NCBI GenBank assembly: GCA_001683735.1
Contig: LUGG01000024.1
Span: 124,001-188,000 of the forward strand
Direction: 5' to 3'
DNA length: 64,000 bases
Source: Grifola frondosa
Lineage: Eukaryota; Basidiomycota; Agaricomycetes; Polyporales; Grifolaceae
The notes under the pieces were generated by a model. It saw nothing but the letters and a program-made list of their open reading frames with translations, made no database searches and was not told the DNA's origin. Each line of letters begins with the position of its first letter. Position 1 is the first letter of the stretch. This document shows positions 1 to 10,559 of this stretch, piece by piece. Both the position numbers and the translations under genes were made by a program.

Positions 1-3000
1 GTTTTCTATATCAAAAGGATGCGATCGCAGAGAAAGAGAAATGACGGACACGCTGACTGGGTATCATAGTCCAAAACTAAGCCAACTCTCCTTGATCGTA
101 ATCAAATCCTCGAGTTCGCTGTAAAATTTCGGTCATGGGTCTCGTGGTGTCGCAGTGGTTGCGATCGCCTTTTGAATCGCGGGGGTCCTCGTCGCAACGT
201 CGGGACTGTCACTGTCTGATAAGTATTCGGACAGCGTATCGTGATTGTTTGGTCTTCGTTCGCGAAGTTGCGAACGACACTCTCCGTTAAAACGTCGAAT
301 GGTCGCCCTAGTAAGATGTCATATGCAGCCTGTCGAATGACGTGAATCTGGAGGTAAAGGACGATATCGGAGACCTGGAAAGGGACGTTGCGAACAAGTC
401 CAAGAGACTGATCAACTTCGCCATTAGCTGACTGCATGTTAAGGCGTATGGTGGGGTCGTATATGAGTCCTAGCGCGTGACAGACTTCCTCCGACATTGA
501 GATGATTTGCGATCCTGGGTCTATAATCCCTTCGACGTCCTCCTTGTTGTCTACGAGACCATTGATGGATCGCAGGGCATGCGACTCTTTTGCGACCGTC
601 AACAACCTCGGTGTTTCGCCAGGTTTGAGGCCGCGCAAGTACGTCTCGTAGGGATCTGGTACGACCATGACACCTGGTCGAAGCGGTTGGCCATTAGAGA
701 CTAGTTGTGATGCAGGAGGAATATGCAATGAGGAATTTGCGATGTCTGGAAGCTCATCTGTATCGTCCTCTATTATATCTGCGTAGTTCGCGACTGGTTT
801 GTCAGTGGTTTGAACGCGACGAGGAGTTACTGCATCGCGATATTTCGCGCGGACTTCTGGAGAGATGGATAAAAGCTCCTCAGGTGTCAGCGTAAGTAGC
901 GGGGCTTTCATGGACCTATTGAAGACGTCCTCCGCTATTCTAGGATCTTGGACAGGCGCAGATGTTTTGTAAGCTGCATCTTTGTCCTTGGGAGGTTTGG
1001 GTAATACTCCCAGGTTGCGATCCTGAGGCGGAGCGTACGTCGCATCGCGAGCTTGCGAATATGGATGGATAGGTGCTGGAACCGTCGCAGGTGACGGTGT
1101 CGATGATGCCGCAGGAGCGGGTGCTGATACACTAGGAGGATTGGTAACCTGCGATGCCTCTGTGGGTTCGTGCGTAGGAGGGTTATCGACGCGATTGACT
1201 GCTGGCGGTATTGGAGGTCGCGCTGGAAGGTGCCTAGGAATTTCTACACCGTCAAAGGCCTCTTTGCCTTTTCTGAGTGCGAAGATTTCTCTTTCCAAGG
1301 CTGTGATGCGATCTTCTCTCGTGAGCTGGTATGATGATGCGACATTGGGATTAGAAGTGATCTCGAAAATCATTTGTCCTGCCGGCGGGTTCGTATTCGA
1401 ACTAAGTTGTCCTCGCGCGAGATTGTTTGGGTGTGTGCGATGCCATTCGAGGATGCGATCGCGCATGGTTGCACCAGTTACATTGCGAGGAACGAAGGCT
1501 CCCGAAGGTAGGACTACCTTGTTCTCGATGTTGCGGCGTATACGACCTATGTCAATATCTTCCTGAACTTTCGGACACCCTCCTATTACGTGCCCGAATT
1601 CTCCGCAGTAGTGACAACCTCCCGAAGTCGTGTTTGGATTCGCATTCGCAATATTGGAGACTCGCGACGTCTGTGGTTGCGCATTAGCAAAGGCCATGTT
1701 CGCTGACGTTGCGAAGGCTTGTGCGATGGTGCGAGTGACGGTTTCGATGAGGGAAGTGAAGTCTTCCGTCTTGATAGTACCTGGCGGTAATGCTGTGGAT
1801 GTGGTCGCAGCTGCGGGTGTACCCTGCGCTGGTGCATCGACTCGAGTACCATGTAGAACGTAGTGCACGGCATCTAAAATATGTCGCAACGGCCAGAAGT
1901 CGTCAGGATTGTGGTCAGGGTACTTGAGCTGGAGTCGCGAGTGTACAGACTGCCAAAGAGTTGGTGTGAAAGGCTTATAGAACGTCCTCGCGATTTACTT
2001 GTCGAAAGCCTCTGTCGACTACGAAGGAACTCTGTGATCTTGAAAAACTCCCTGTAATAGTCTCCCAGATCCGCTGCCGTAGAAATGCCCAATCGCGATC
2101 GTTCTCCTATAAGTAAATCAAGATCCTGCAACGTATATTTCCTGTTCGCATCGGCAGTAGGATAAAATGCTTTGACCTCCTCGCGCCATTCTTCGTACGT
2201 CTTTGTCGCATCCGCATACGAAGGTAATTGATCCCACATGTCTGCGACGTCGATGGGTGCATACCGTACAGCGTGCCTCTTCTTCAATTCGTTGGTTGGT
2301 GCGGTCGCAAGTGTGGTAAAGAGATATTCGAGATCTTCAAAGAATCGCAAAAGCGTTCGCGGTTCTTTTGGATCGAAAACTGGTGCGGTATGATGTCCGC
2401 GCGCGGGCATTGCTGTTGCCATGTTAGGAGCTGGTGGATTTACAAGAGGTGGCTGAGGAATAGGGGGCTGAGGCGGTATGTTCTGCGTTGTCGCAGGTGG
2501 AACTGGTCTAGGTGCTACTGGATGAGCGACGCTTGCTGGAATGGTCGCGCTACAGGAGTGTCTGGGTTTACAGAAGATGTTGATTGCGACCGACGCTGCT
2601 GTTGTCTCGCGTAATTGCGAGTGATAGGTCGCGGAAGACGCGAAGGTCCTGCCGTGGTTTGCGATTGAGATGGTTCCGGAATGATAGGCGATTCCTCTTC
2701 TAATTTCTCGTGCGGCTCTGTCGCGCGATCGAGAATAGAAGAATCTTCACCTAGTCTTAGGCCCGAACGAAGTGGAAGTGATGCACGAGTGTGTGTGGAA
2801 GCTGGAGTGGGAGATTCAGGCGATTGCGACCTGGCTGGAATATCGTCTGCTACTGGAGGTAGTTGTAATTCTGGTGGGGATGACTGCGACGTGATGGAAG
2901 ATGGAATTGATGTAAGTGGGCTAAGTTGTGATAGCGGTGTCTGGTAGACAGTTTCGTCCGCAATTGTGCCTAAACTCGAAGAGAGATTGATACAGAGATA

Positions 3001-4250
3001 TGAACGCGATCGCAAGTGTTTTCTCTGCTAGAACTCCAATAAGGACCTTGAGCGAAGGATACGAAAGAACCCCTCGCGGTGGGCTCCAGAAATGATACTC
3101 TCTTGCCGACTCTGACCTATAAAATAAAAAATATGTCTTCTATAGATCGTAAAGTCAGTAGCAACGAGATATAGCGCGAATGGGCTCCCGATTTCTCGCA
3201 GAGGTCCTTTGCACCGAGTTGTGTAACTAGCTATGCTCGCGAGTCGCACGTGAATCGTACTTCTCTGAGGTAGGGGAAATGCAGAAGAAGATACAAGTAA
3301 ATGCTTAGCAATATCGGCTCTTCGCGCACTCCACGCGTATCGCAACTAAAGAGTCTCCTTGATCGTAGGTTCGAAGTCGCAGCGTGTATGATGGTTTATC
3401 CGTATAGTCACAAGTATCGCGGTCGCAGTTTCGCAGTGAGAGGAGAGCTTTAGTGAAGAGCGGTCGTGATCGCAAGTGAAGCCGGCGATTTTGAACTCTG
3501 TACTTGTGGGGGAAACTCGTGTCTGATTCGTATCGTGCTATACATGAGTTTTTATGAATTATTCTCCGTATATGAAACGCAAAACGTCCTCGGTATAAAT
3601 CAAAAGCCGATCGCAAGTACCTTGCGACGAACATATCCTGTGAAATACGATAGCTAGTAAGGGAAAGGTCAATCGCTATAATGTCAAAAGTCTGGGATGA
3701 AACGCGATACGAGTAAGCTAAGATAAATCAAGAAAATGAAAATACCGAATGTATGGTGGCTGAACTGCTACACCTGCCACGTATAGCCATGCACTGCACC
3801 AGCGAGCGAAGCGCGCGAAGACACGCGTGAGTAAATGCGCGGTCTTCTCGGGGCGTTTATTGTAAAGGGGAACGTGTCGCACCGGTAGTACGGTCCGGAA
3901 TACACCGCAAACAATAGTGGCGATGTCGCATTGACGTGTGTAATCGCGTGGCGCAGCTAAATCAGCTATGGGAAGAATCTAAGGCTGGGTAGGAGTCGAG
4001 AGGACTGGGATCAGGGTTCGACGCGTGTGATCCGTCAGGTAGATGCATGTAGGACGCCGAACAATTGGGTCGCAAGTGTTTCGACCTATCGCACGTCTCC
4101 ATGTGGTGAATTTGAATGGTTAAATGACGTATCGCGTGAGTTTTGGGTGTACGAAGGGGTGGAGTCTTTGATAGTCTATGTTCGGCTGATCGCACGTCGC
4201 AACGAAGTCAGTTACTATTATGCAAGTGACCTGCGACGACGTAATCGCAA
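1..4250 (-). mobile_element. 5' part of a Ty3/gypsy-like LTR retroelement (gag region), cut by the window edge
   Basis: The gag/protease reading frames at 102-3015 run on the minus strand, so the 5' end of the element lies at higher coordinates and the pol part would lie left of base 1. Bases 3016-4250 hold no convincing gene and should contain the leader and 5' LTR, but I could not fix LTR borders, a primer-binding site or a target duplication. The block is unusually rich in TCGC/GCGA words. The right limit is set only by the start of the KDZ-lineage remnant at 4251, so it is approximate. Confidence 0.55.
102..3015 (-). pseudogene. Retrotransposon Gag with CCHC zinc knuckle and aspartyl protease, two frame breaks
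   Basis: Three minus-strand frames read as one Gag-protease polyprotein. The first (3015-2515) is a Ser/Pro-rich disordered leader. The second (2422-1874) is the capsid-like part, starting near FDPKEPRTLLRFFEDLEYLF. The third (1889-102) has the zinc knuckle CHYCGEFGHVIGGCP and, near its C-terminus, a retropepsin-like segment with DPGSQIISMS and ILLGRPFDVL. The DPGS replaces the usual D[ST]G, which is common in these fungal elements. The frame breaks lie near 2560 and near 2000; past the second, the other frame keeps reading good Gag sequence (KPFTPTLWQSVHSRLQLKYP). No reverse transcriptase is in the window. The element is either decaying or hit by the same indel errors seen in host genes here. 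Confidence 0.8.
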
Positions 4251-4255
4251 GTGCT
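3000..4255. repeat. Dispersed TCGCAAGT words upstream of gag
   Basis: The word TCGCAAGT, usually in ATCGCAAGTG form, occurs at about 3009, 3471, 3611, 4069 and 4245, all on the plus strand (antisense to gag). Related TCGCA/GCGATCGC words fill the gag region. The copies are not evenly spaced, so this is not a tandem array. It may be part of the leader or LTR. There is no gene in 3016-4250 that I can support. Confidence 0.4.
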
Positions 4256-5216
4256 ACTCGGTGTGCGACTTCTGCATGATCGTCAGATGCTTGAATGCGA
4301 AAATAGATTGATCCACGTAGCATGCGCCTTCGTATCACCGGAATATGAGACGATGGCCGCGGAGCTTCGTATGAGGGACTACAGGCTCGCTCTCGACAAC
4401 CTCGAGCGATTGGTTGTCCAGAGGATGTTCGAGCTCACGAAGCTCGGCATGAGTGGCCTAGGTAAGTTTAATTTTGTGTCCACTTCAGGCTTACCTATTC
4501 TTTATGCAGGGTATAAGCTCCGCGAGAAGATCGGCAAGGCTTTGAAGGCCACAGAAGCGATCAAGAATGCTCTCATCGAGTACAATCGCTGTGCAGCGGC
4601 CCTCTCGCCTCCTCGCCCTCAGATAGTGTGGGGCGACCTTATGGAAATGGCGTCGCTCGCGGAATTCGACATCTTACGCGACGCCCGTCATGATATTCGT
4701 ATGCTTCCCTGGGCGCAGCGCAAGAACCGTCTCGCCATGAATACGTACTTCAACGTGAAGCGGGCGCGGGAGGAGATACAGCGATTGAATGTCGAGATCT
4801 CTCGCTTGTTCACGGCGATGCTTGATGAACACGCTGACTTCCAGTGCGCCATTTCCGAATCGCGCGTCAACAATCCGGCCCTTTCTCATGAGCTCCTACG
4901 ACGTTGGCGATATCGCGATCGCCTCAACGGTAAGGTCGCTGAGTGGTTGTACAAGACGTCGCAACTTCCGGGGTTTACTGGGAATGTCCAGAACGGGCGC
5001 CGTGTCGGCCGCGGCGCTGCTCTCGCAGGCAACAGAATCCCTCTGCCGTCGTGGGCAGTCTCTCATGTTCGGGATGGTCGCAACGATGCCGAGGATGAAG
5101 CTGAAGATGCTCAGGTCATGATACAGGGCGTTGAGACAGAGGATGATGTGCAGCACCTCGTGGACTTCTTCGACGGCTTGGGCATTGAGGAGCCGCATTC
5201 TGAATCGTCGAACTGA
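4251..5216 (+). pseudogene. C-terminal remnant of a KDZ-lineage transposase or associated protein
   Basis: The frame stays open for 321 codons and has one clean 48-nt intron (4462-4509, GTAAGT...GCAG) that joins MSGLG to YKLREKIGKAL. The spliced text (VVQRMFELTKLGMSG, then SPPRPQIVW, FDILRDARHDI and RAREEIQRLNVEISRL) matches from memory the charged, coiled C-terminal tail of large transposase-type proteins expanded in Agaricomycetes. The catalytic part that should precede it is absent; the plus strand upstream is the leader region of the gag element, so the gene looks cut by that insertion or by deletion. The tail after about residue 240 is acidic. The link to KDZ rather than a related family is by recall only. 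Confidence 0.5.
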
Positions 5217-5761
5217 TAGCAATTGTATTCTGCCAGCAGTATGTAGTATGTTCATCTGATAGTTGTTGCAATATACTTGTCTTTGTGAATATCCAAACCT
5301 TGCGTGAATCTGTATTGACCAAATTCATAATGGACTCGAAAAATGGTAGTGTATTTCTGCTGGACAGTGCACAATTTCGTGACACTGGCAAGCACATGAA
5401 GAGGTACCCCCGGTGGATTGAGAGGCCAACGAGATAGCTACATTCAATACAAGTTCGGGCTTGTACTTTAACTGCGAGTGCACATACTTATAACACTAGC
5501 CAGCCTACATGCATAGCCACTCATGGCTTACTGCATTTATGCTTCGGTCAATCCAACGCTCGTTGAAGATGCATTTACTCATTTCCACTGAAGGTCTTCC
5601 TCAATGCACGCAACGTCTCAACACACGCAATGTCTCGATGCGCGCAACGTCTCAGCGCACATGTACAATGTCTCGATGCGGGCAATCATACGCAATATAT
5701 ATATATTCCATAGCTTCAAACAGAACGGACAAAATTGCTGCGAACAACATCACGAAGTACC
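5217..5761. other. Gene-free stretch with short degenerate tandem repeat
   Basis: No supported gene. At about 5600-5690 units of roughly 17-20 nt such as CGCAACGTCTCA and CGCAATGTCTCGATG repeat four to five times imperfectly, followed by a short TATATATATA run near 5696. Small open frames here only translate the repeat. Confidence 0.5.
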
Positions 5762-7339
5762 TCAAGAACCTGAAATGTACTTAGTGCAAGTAAAAGTGCG
5801 GGAAACATCAAAAGAGGTACATGATGAGGCCTGCTTCATTGACGATGAGCAGGACATGCTGTGAATCAAGAAGCGTAAGATGCGACCTCCGCAGTTGTTG
5901 CTTCCGGCGCGCGGTACGACGACGAGTACGACGGCTGCTAGCGTCATTCTCATCGTTGCGCTCGGTGCCCGCGCCATCACCATCGCCGTCGTCTGCGCCA
6001 TCGTCCGCGTTCCTCTTCCGTTTCGTGGCCGCCCGTTCTTTCCTGCATCCTTCCTTTTCTTCCGTGTGACCACTATTCCAGCACTAACGTCCTCGTCAAA
6101 CTTCTTCTTGCGCTCGGCATATTCAACCGCCGAAAGTTCAAACGAAACGACATGCGCCAGACTCAAGTGCCTCGAGGAGTTTCTCCAGTTGAGGGAGGCT
6201 GTTGCTGAGGTCGGACAGATTGCAGAACTTATCTGCTGTCCATCCGACCAGGTCGATGCGGTGCTGCATGACAATATCGCGCTCGAAGCTGGTATATTTC
6301 ATCACGGCGTGCTCATTGTTCGTGATATCAACTGCATGCAATGTCAGTACAATGAAAGTGAACCTATTCACTGCCTTACATACCCAGCATGACGTTTATC
6401 TTGTCCCGGATCTCCGCCTTCATATGTTCAGCCTTGCTCTTGGAAGTACGCATGAAAGCTAGAAGAATCTGAGCAGGTGTGAATAGATATGGAGATTAAC
6501 TTACCAGCCCAGTCACATCCTGCCACCGAAAAGGCCTCCGCTAACGCACATATCTTCTTGGGGTCGAAACCCTTCCGCACAGCACCGCGAAGGTATTTTT
6601 CGAGTTCGGGATTGGAGCAGAACCATCTCGGTTCCATCTGGTAGTCGGGCATGTTACGAACAACGCCATAGAAAAATTCAATGCCGACGCGATTGCCCAG
6701 GGCTGTTAACTACAAAATTGATTAGTAGGACATAATCAACCTAACGGCGACGCAAACGTACCATGTCTTCGACTTGTTCACAGACCTTTTTAACATCCTG
6801 CTTGCGGCGGCGCTGTGTCAGACGAACGCTGGCGCCGCACAAATCTCTCTCTTCCTCGAGTTCCTTCACATATGCAAGCTTCTCCACCTCAGAGAGTTTA
6901 TGATAGTCGTCTAGCGAGTCTTGCTGAATGTCGGCAAGCAACGTCGCCGACCGTATGCGGCATCTAGATCGCATTCAGCTTTCGCCTTGTTCAAGACAAA
7001 ATGAATACATACTTTCATTGACTTCCTTCGCCTTATGATGGACCCATGCATTGAATGCATTCGGCTTCCGCGAGGCCTGGAGTTTTGAACCGTTGGAGAA
7101 CATGAGACGAAGGTAATATTCAGGTTGCCTGCCGAATTTCTTCGATAGCTCTGTCGACAGATCCTTCGACATCTGGTACCTGCTTCGAGTTTGAGTTCGA
7201 GTTCCTTCTTTTTCACCTTCTTGTCGGACTCGATTGCGGCGCGCTTTTCCGGTGGAATGACCTGTGGTGGCTTCCGCCTAACAGAAGAGGCTGGCCGCGC
7301 GACTCCCGTGGTCGCCGGGAGATAACTCGAGGTGGACAT
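5762..7339 (-). pseudogene. Transposon-associated Agaricomycete protein with HMG-box-like N-terminus, frame-broken
   Basis: Exons read downwards from 7339. They encode a basic Lys/Glu-rich start, then LSKKFGRQPEYYLRLMF, then NAFNAWVHHKAKEVNE and DDYHKLSEVEKLAYVKELEE (HMG-box-like spacing). Next comes MPDYQMEPRWFCSNPELEKY, then YTSFERDIVMQHRIDLVGW and LLEALESGACRFV, then a Lys-rich tail. I recognise this order from a family of unnamed proteins that accompany DNA transposons in Agaricomycetes; its function is unknown. Introns with GTAAGT/GTATGT donors separate most blocks. At least two junctions cannot be spliced cleanly: near 7180 the frame shifts before MSKDLSTEL, and near 6150 one extra base separates CRFV from ELSAVEYAE. 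It is either degenerate or affected by sequence errors. Confidence 0.5.
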
Positions 7340-7540
7340 GCACTACCAGCCGTTGAAAGAAGACCGTCGATGGGTGGCACAGAATATTCCATGTCGAGCC
7401 CTATATATGTTGTCCTAATAGCACAAACAATTTCAATTCTTCTGAAGAATGTGTAAGACCTCTGATGAGTAAAAGCACATACAACTGTAATTGGACGCGG
7501 CAACATGTAGCAACGAATATATCAAACACCGATCATAGCA

Positions 7541-8971
7541 TCATGTAAGTAACTGCTGGCAATCTGCCAACATAGCGTCCGCTAGCTCCCGTGCAATTTC
7601 AGGCGAGACCTGCATGCGCAGCTCGATCTCGTCATCCCACGCACATGCGGCCGATGTTCGCATGACTTCCCACAAGCACTCATGTACAGCAAGGGGAAGT
7701 TGACAACGACGCCGGATGCGCTCGGTAGCCTTCCCAAAGCCGTCAGTCACAACATGCTTGTTCTTGAGCTGGGATTGAGGCACGGGGGGTCATACCCACT
7801 TGACATCAATGCGGGAATGGACGACACAGACGAGATAGAGGACAAGGAAGGTGAAGACGGAGGCGTGTGTGCACCAGAACCTTTTCCCGACATTGCCATA
7901 GTGATGGATGGGACAGCGGTAGCAATAGATGAGGGAGGTCCAGCCTTCCTGCTCAGCCGCAGACTGATGATCCGACGAGGAGAATGTGCTGCCATTGCAG
8001 CTGCTACGTAACCATTAGCAACGCGGGGCTCGAAATGGGAAAAGTACTCACATGAATGCAACTGCCGCACCTCTTCCTCCAGTTGCTTCACAGCTAGGTC
8101 CTTCTGCTCGATGACGTTTTCCAGCTCCTTGATGCGGCTTCGCGTGTGATCGATATCCGCCTCATGGATCACCTCTTCTAACTCGCGAACACGTCTCCTC
8201 AACATCTCGAGCTGATTCAGGTTTCTCACATCACCCAGAGGCTGTTCCGCTTCCAACCCACCCTCCGCCTCTAGAATCGCCTGGAACTCCTCAGGGGGAT
8301 GACCATGGAAGTGATAGCGAGCGCAATTCGGTCGGACGGGCGCCGGAACAAGTGGATGAGCGACAATCGGGAGGACAGCGGTAGTGCAGAAATCATACGA
8401 GTAACCGGCACTCTTGAAGGCGCGCTCCCATCGTGGAATGATGCGGAGCGCAATCTCCTCAGCAAATATCTGATTCATCCGCGCTAGGGCGGGACCCATG
8501 TCGGGCATTTCCTCCAGAAGACCGGGGTTGAAGTAGACTTGAGTCTTGACATGCGACGGCACTGGCTGCGCGCCAGGCGCTTGAGCGCCGCTGAACGTGA
8601 TGACGAGGGTAGCACCCCCCGTAACACGATCGTAGGCAGTCACCTGCGAGAAAATAATAAGTGTGATGCACGTAAAGAAATTGAATACATACCAGATCAA
8701 AAATGGTGTCCAATAAACCGTTGTAGAACGCAGTGCGCGCATCCCGACCTTCCTTGCCCGTAGGAAGGTTTGCGCGAGCGACTTTAAAAAGATCGTGGAA
8801 CTGCTTCGCATTCAGGCTGTGGTGCCCATCCTTGTGGAATCCACAAGATAGGAATGCATAGGCGGCAGCATGGAGTTGGCGTTGGTAGACGTCGGAGATG
8901 CCGCCTTGACCAAGCTGACTGCGAACAGATTCGATGCCAGCGGGATTGAACTGGCAGCGAGAAAGAGCCAT
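7541..8971 (-). CDS. Transposon-associated Agaricomycete protein with coiled coil, function unknown
   Basis: The likely start is the ATG at 8971 (MALSRCQFNPAGIESVRSQL). An intron at 8692-8644 (GTATGT...CGCAG) joins LLDTIFDL to VTAYDRVTGGATLV. The protein continues through VYFNPGLLEEMPDMGPALAR and AGYSYDFCTTAVLPIV to PNCARYHFHG. A coiled coil follows (about 8240-8080, heptad-like LEMLRRRVRELEEVI), then a Ser-rich linker. The C-terminal exon, 7783-7541, ends in VSPEIARELADAMLADC. This set of motifs is familiar from multi-copy unnamed Agaricomycete families found with DNA transposons. No catalytic motif is visible. A further 5' exon at about 9887-9748, ending at a GTAAGT donor, is possible; the minisatellite would then lie in its intron. 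The splicing between the linker and the last exon is unclear. Confidence 0.5.
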
Positions 8972-8999
8972 CTTCGTAGGGGAAGTCATACATAAAAAT

Positions 9000-9722
9000 G
9001 AGGGGGCGCAGACGGCAAAGGATGTGAGCACACGTCGTCAACGGCGTCGAGAAAAGTGCAATGAGAAACGAGAAAAACGGCAGAGAAGGTAAGGAAGGGG
9101 AGAGGCGCAGACGGTGACAGCTGTGGGCGCAGACGTCCAGGAAGAGGAGGAGGAGGGGAAACAACGATGAGGGTAAGGGGGAGGGGAGGCGCAGACGAAA
9201 TCAGCTGTAGGCGTGGGCGTCCAGGAACGGGAGCAGGAGGGAGGAAGAACGACGGGGAAGGCAATGGAGGGGAAAGGCGCAGACAGGAATCGCTGTGAGC
9301 GCACGTCGTCAACGACGTCGAGGAAGGGAAGGGTGAAAAACGAGAAGAACGACGGAGAAAGTAAGAGAGGAGAGAGGCGCAGACGTAAACAGCTGTGGGC
9401 GTGGCGTAGAGGACAGGAGGGGAAGAACACGAAGGACGACGAGGAAGAAGGTGAATGGACAGCTGTGGGTGTCGGCGTCGGCGTCGGCGTCAGCGTCGAG
9501 GAAACGAGAGTGGAGAACGCGAGAGACGACGGGTAAGGAGGTGGGCGCCGACGGACAGCTGTGGGCGTAGATGTTGAGGAAAGGAGGGTGGAGGACGTGG
9601 AGGACGACGGGCAAGGGAATGGTATAAGGCAAGGGGGCAGATGAACAGCTGTGGGCGTGGGCGTCGAGGAAAGGAGGCTGGAGAACGTGAAGGACGATGG
9701 GCAAGGGGATGATATAAGAGGG
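9000..9722. repeat. Minisatellite of about eight degenerate 85-100 bp units
   Basis: Units begin at about 9000, 9101, 9184, 9268, 9369, 9456, 9541 and 9631. Most share the core GAGGCGCAGACG, then CAGCTGTGGGCG, then GACGTCGAGGAAAGGAGG, then GAGAACGNGAAGGACGACGG. One strand is strongly purine-rich. Unit 6 also has a GGCGTC triplet-pair run (about 9472-9500). The open frames here are repeat translations (Pro/Ser/Arg-rich) and not genes. Confidence 0.85.
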
Positions 9723-10550
9723 AGGATCGTGTTGGAAAGTTGAACTTACCATGTGGATTCCATGGGAACAGATGCTGGAAAAGGCACCATTCCCATTGGT
9801 CAATCCGAATTGTTGGGTGATCGCAGCATGCGGGTCCGATCTCCGGAGCGTTATGGGTCCGTGTGCGTGAGATGATCCAGTTGTCATGCGATGGGTCGGG
9901 CATTACACGTGACTGGACCTACAAGCTCGCCCCCGGATCCCTCTCTAAGAAAGAGGCCCACCCATTTGAGAGCGCGGCACGCTGCAGGCGGGCAGTCGTA
10001 CTGCGTTGAGGCCGCCAGTTGTTTTTCCGCTCTCATCCGGGAGGCGCTGGGCAGAAATATTACATTTTCGACGGATTTGGCGTTGAGCGCTTGATGCAGA
10101 TTCGACGTGGGCGGCCGTCCAGGAATGGTAAGTAAGAAAGAAATAGAGTAAGTAAGTAAGTAAGTATGAGATCTATCTAGCGCACGATCTGGATTATCAG
10201 TAATTTAGCGAGAGGACGAAAATGGAAGCGCGGGTAGTAAGGGGAGCGCTGAAAGGAGGAGGGAAGCGCCGGCGGGAAAAGGACGCGCGTCGGTAGGGGA
10301 CGGTGGGCGGGAGGGCGCTTGGATGCACGTGCTGGGAAAGGTCTGGACGGGGTCGGTAGCCGTCGGGCGGTGGAGGCGGATAATGCGGTTGATGCCGAGC
10401 CTAGCGACGCATCGGCATCAGAGTTGCAGTCTCCACGGCTCTCCCTGATTCTCGCCCCATTTCTTGACAGGCAAGGGAAAGGCTGTAGACGGCTCTACCT
10501 AGAGGGGTCACGTGGGTGACTCGTGCCCTCTAATTAGACGGTAACTGCGG
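9723..10550. other. Gene-free flank left of the palindromic transposon
   Basis: On the minus strand a GTAAGT donor sits at about 9747-9742 after a short open stretch from 9887, a candidate first exon for the gene at 7541-8971. A (GTAA)n/(GTAAGAAA)n microsatellite lies at about 10129-10167. The rest is GC-rich with CT-tracts on the minus strand, and I see no supported gene. Confidence 0.45.
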
Positions 10551-10559
10551 GACGATTAG
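10551..10559. repeat. Left 9-bp target-site duplication
   Basis: GACGATTAG lies directly against the first base of the left arm (CAGGCTCC...). The same nine bases follow the last base of the right arm at 19020-19028. Confidence 0.9.

Noticed and set aside
89..3368. CTCCTTGATCGTA at 89-100 and 3356-3368 as LTR copies
   Set aside because: The similarity stops after about 14 bases on both sides, so it is not a long terminal repeat.
5600..5690. CRISPR-like array
   Set aside because: The repeats are short, imperfect and without spacers of regular size, and the genome is fungal.
9038..9887. Overlapping minus-strand frames rich in Ser/Pro/Arg as protein genes
   Set aside because: They are translations of the minisatellite in several frames, each equally open.
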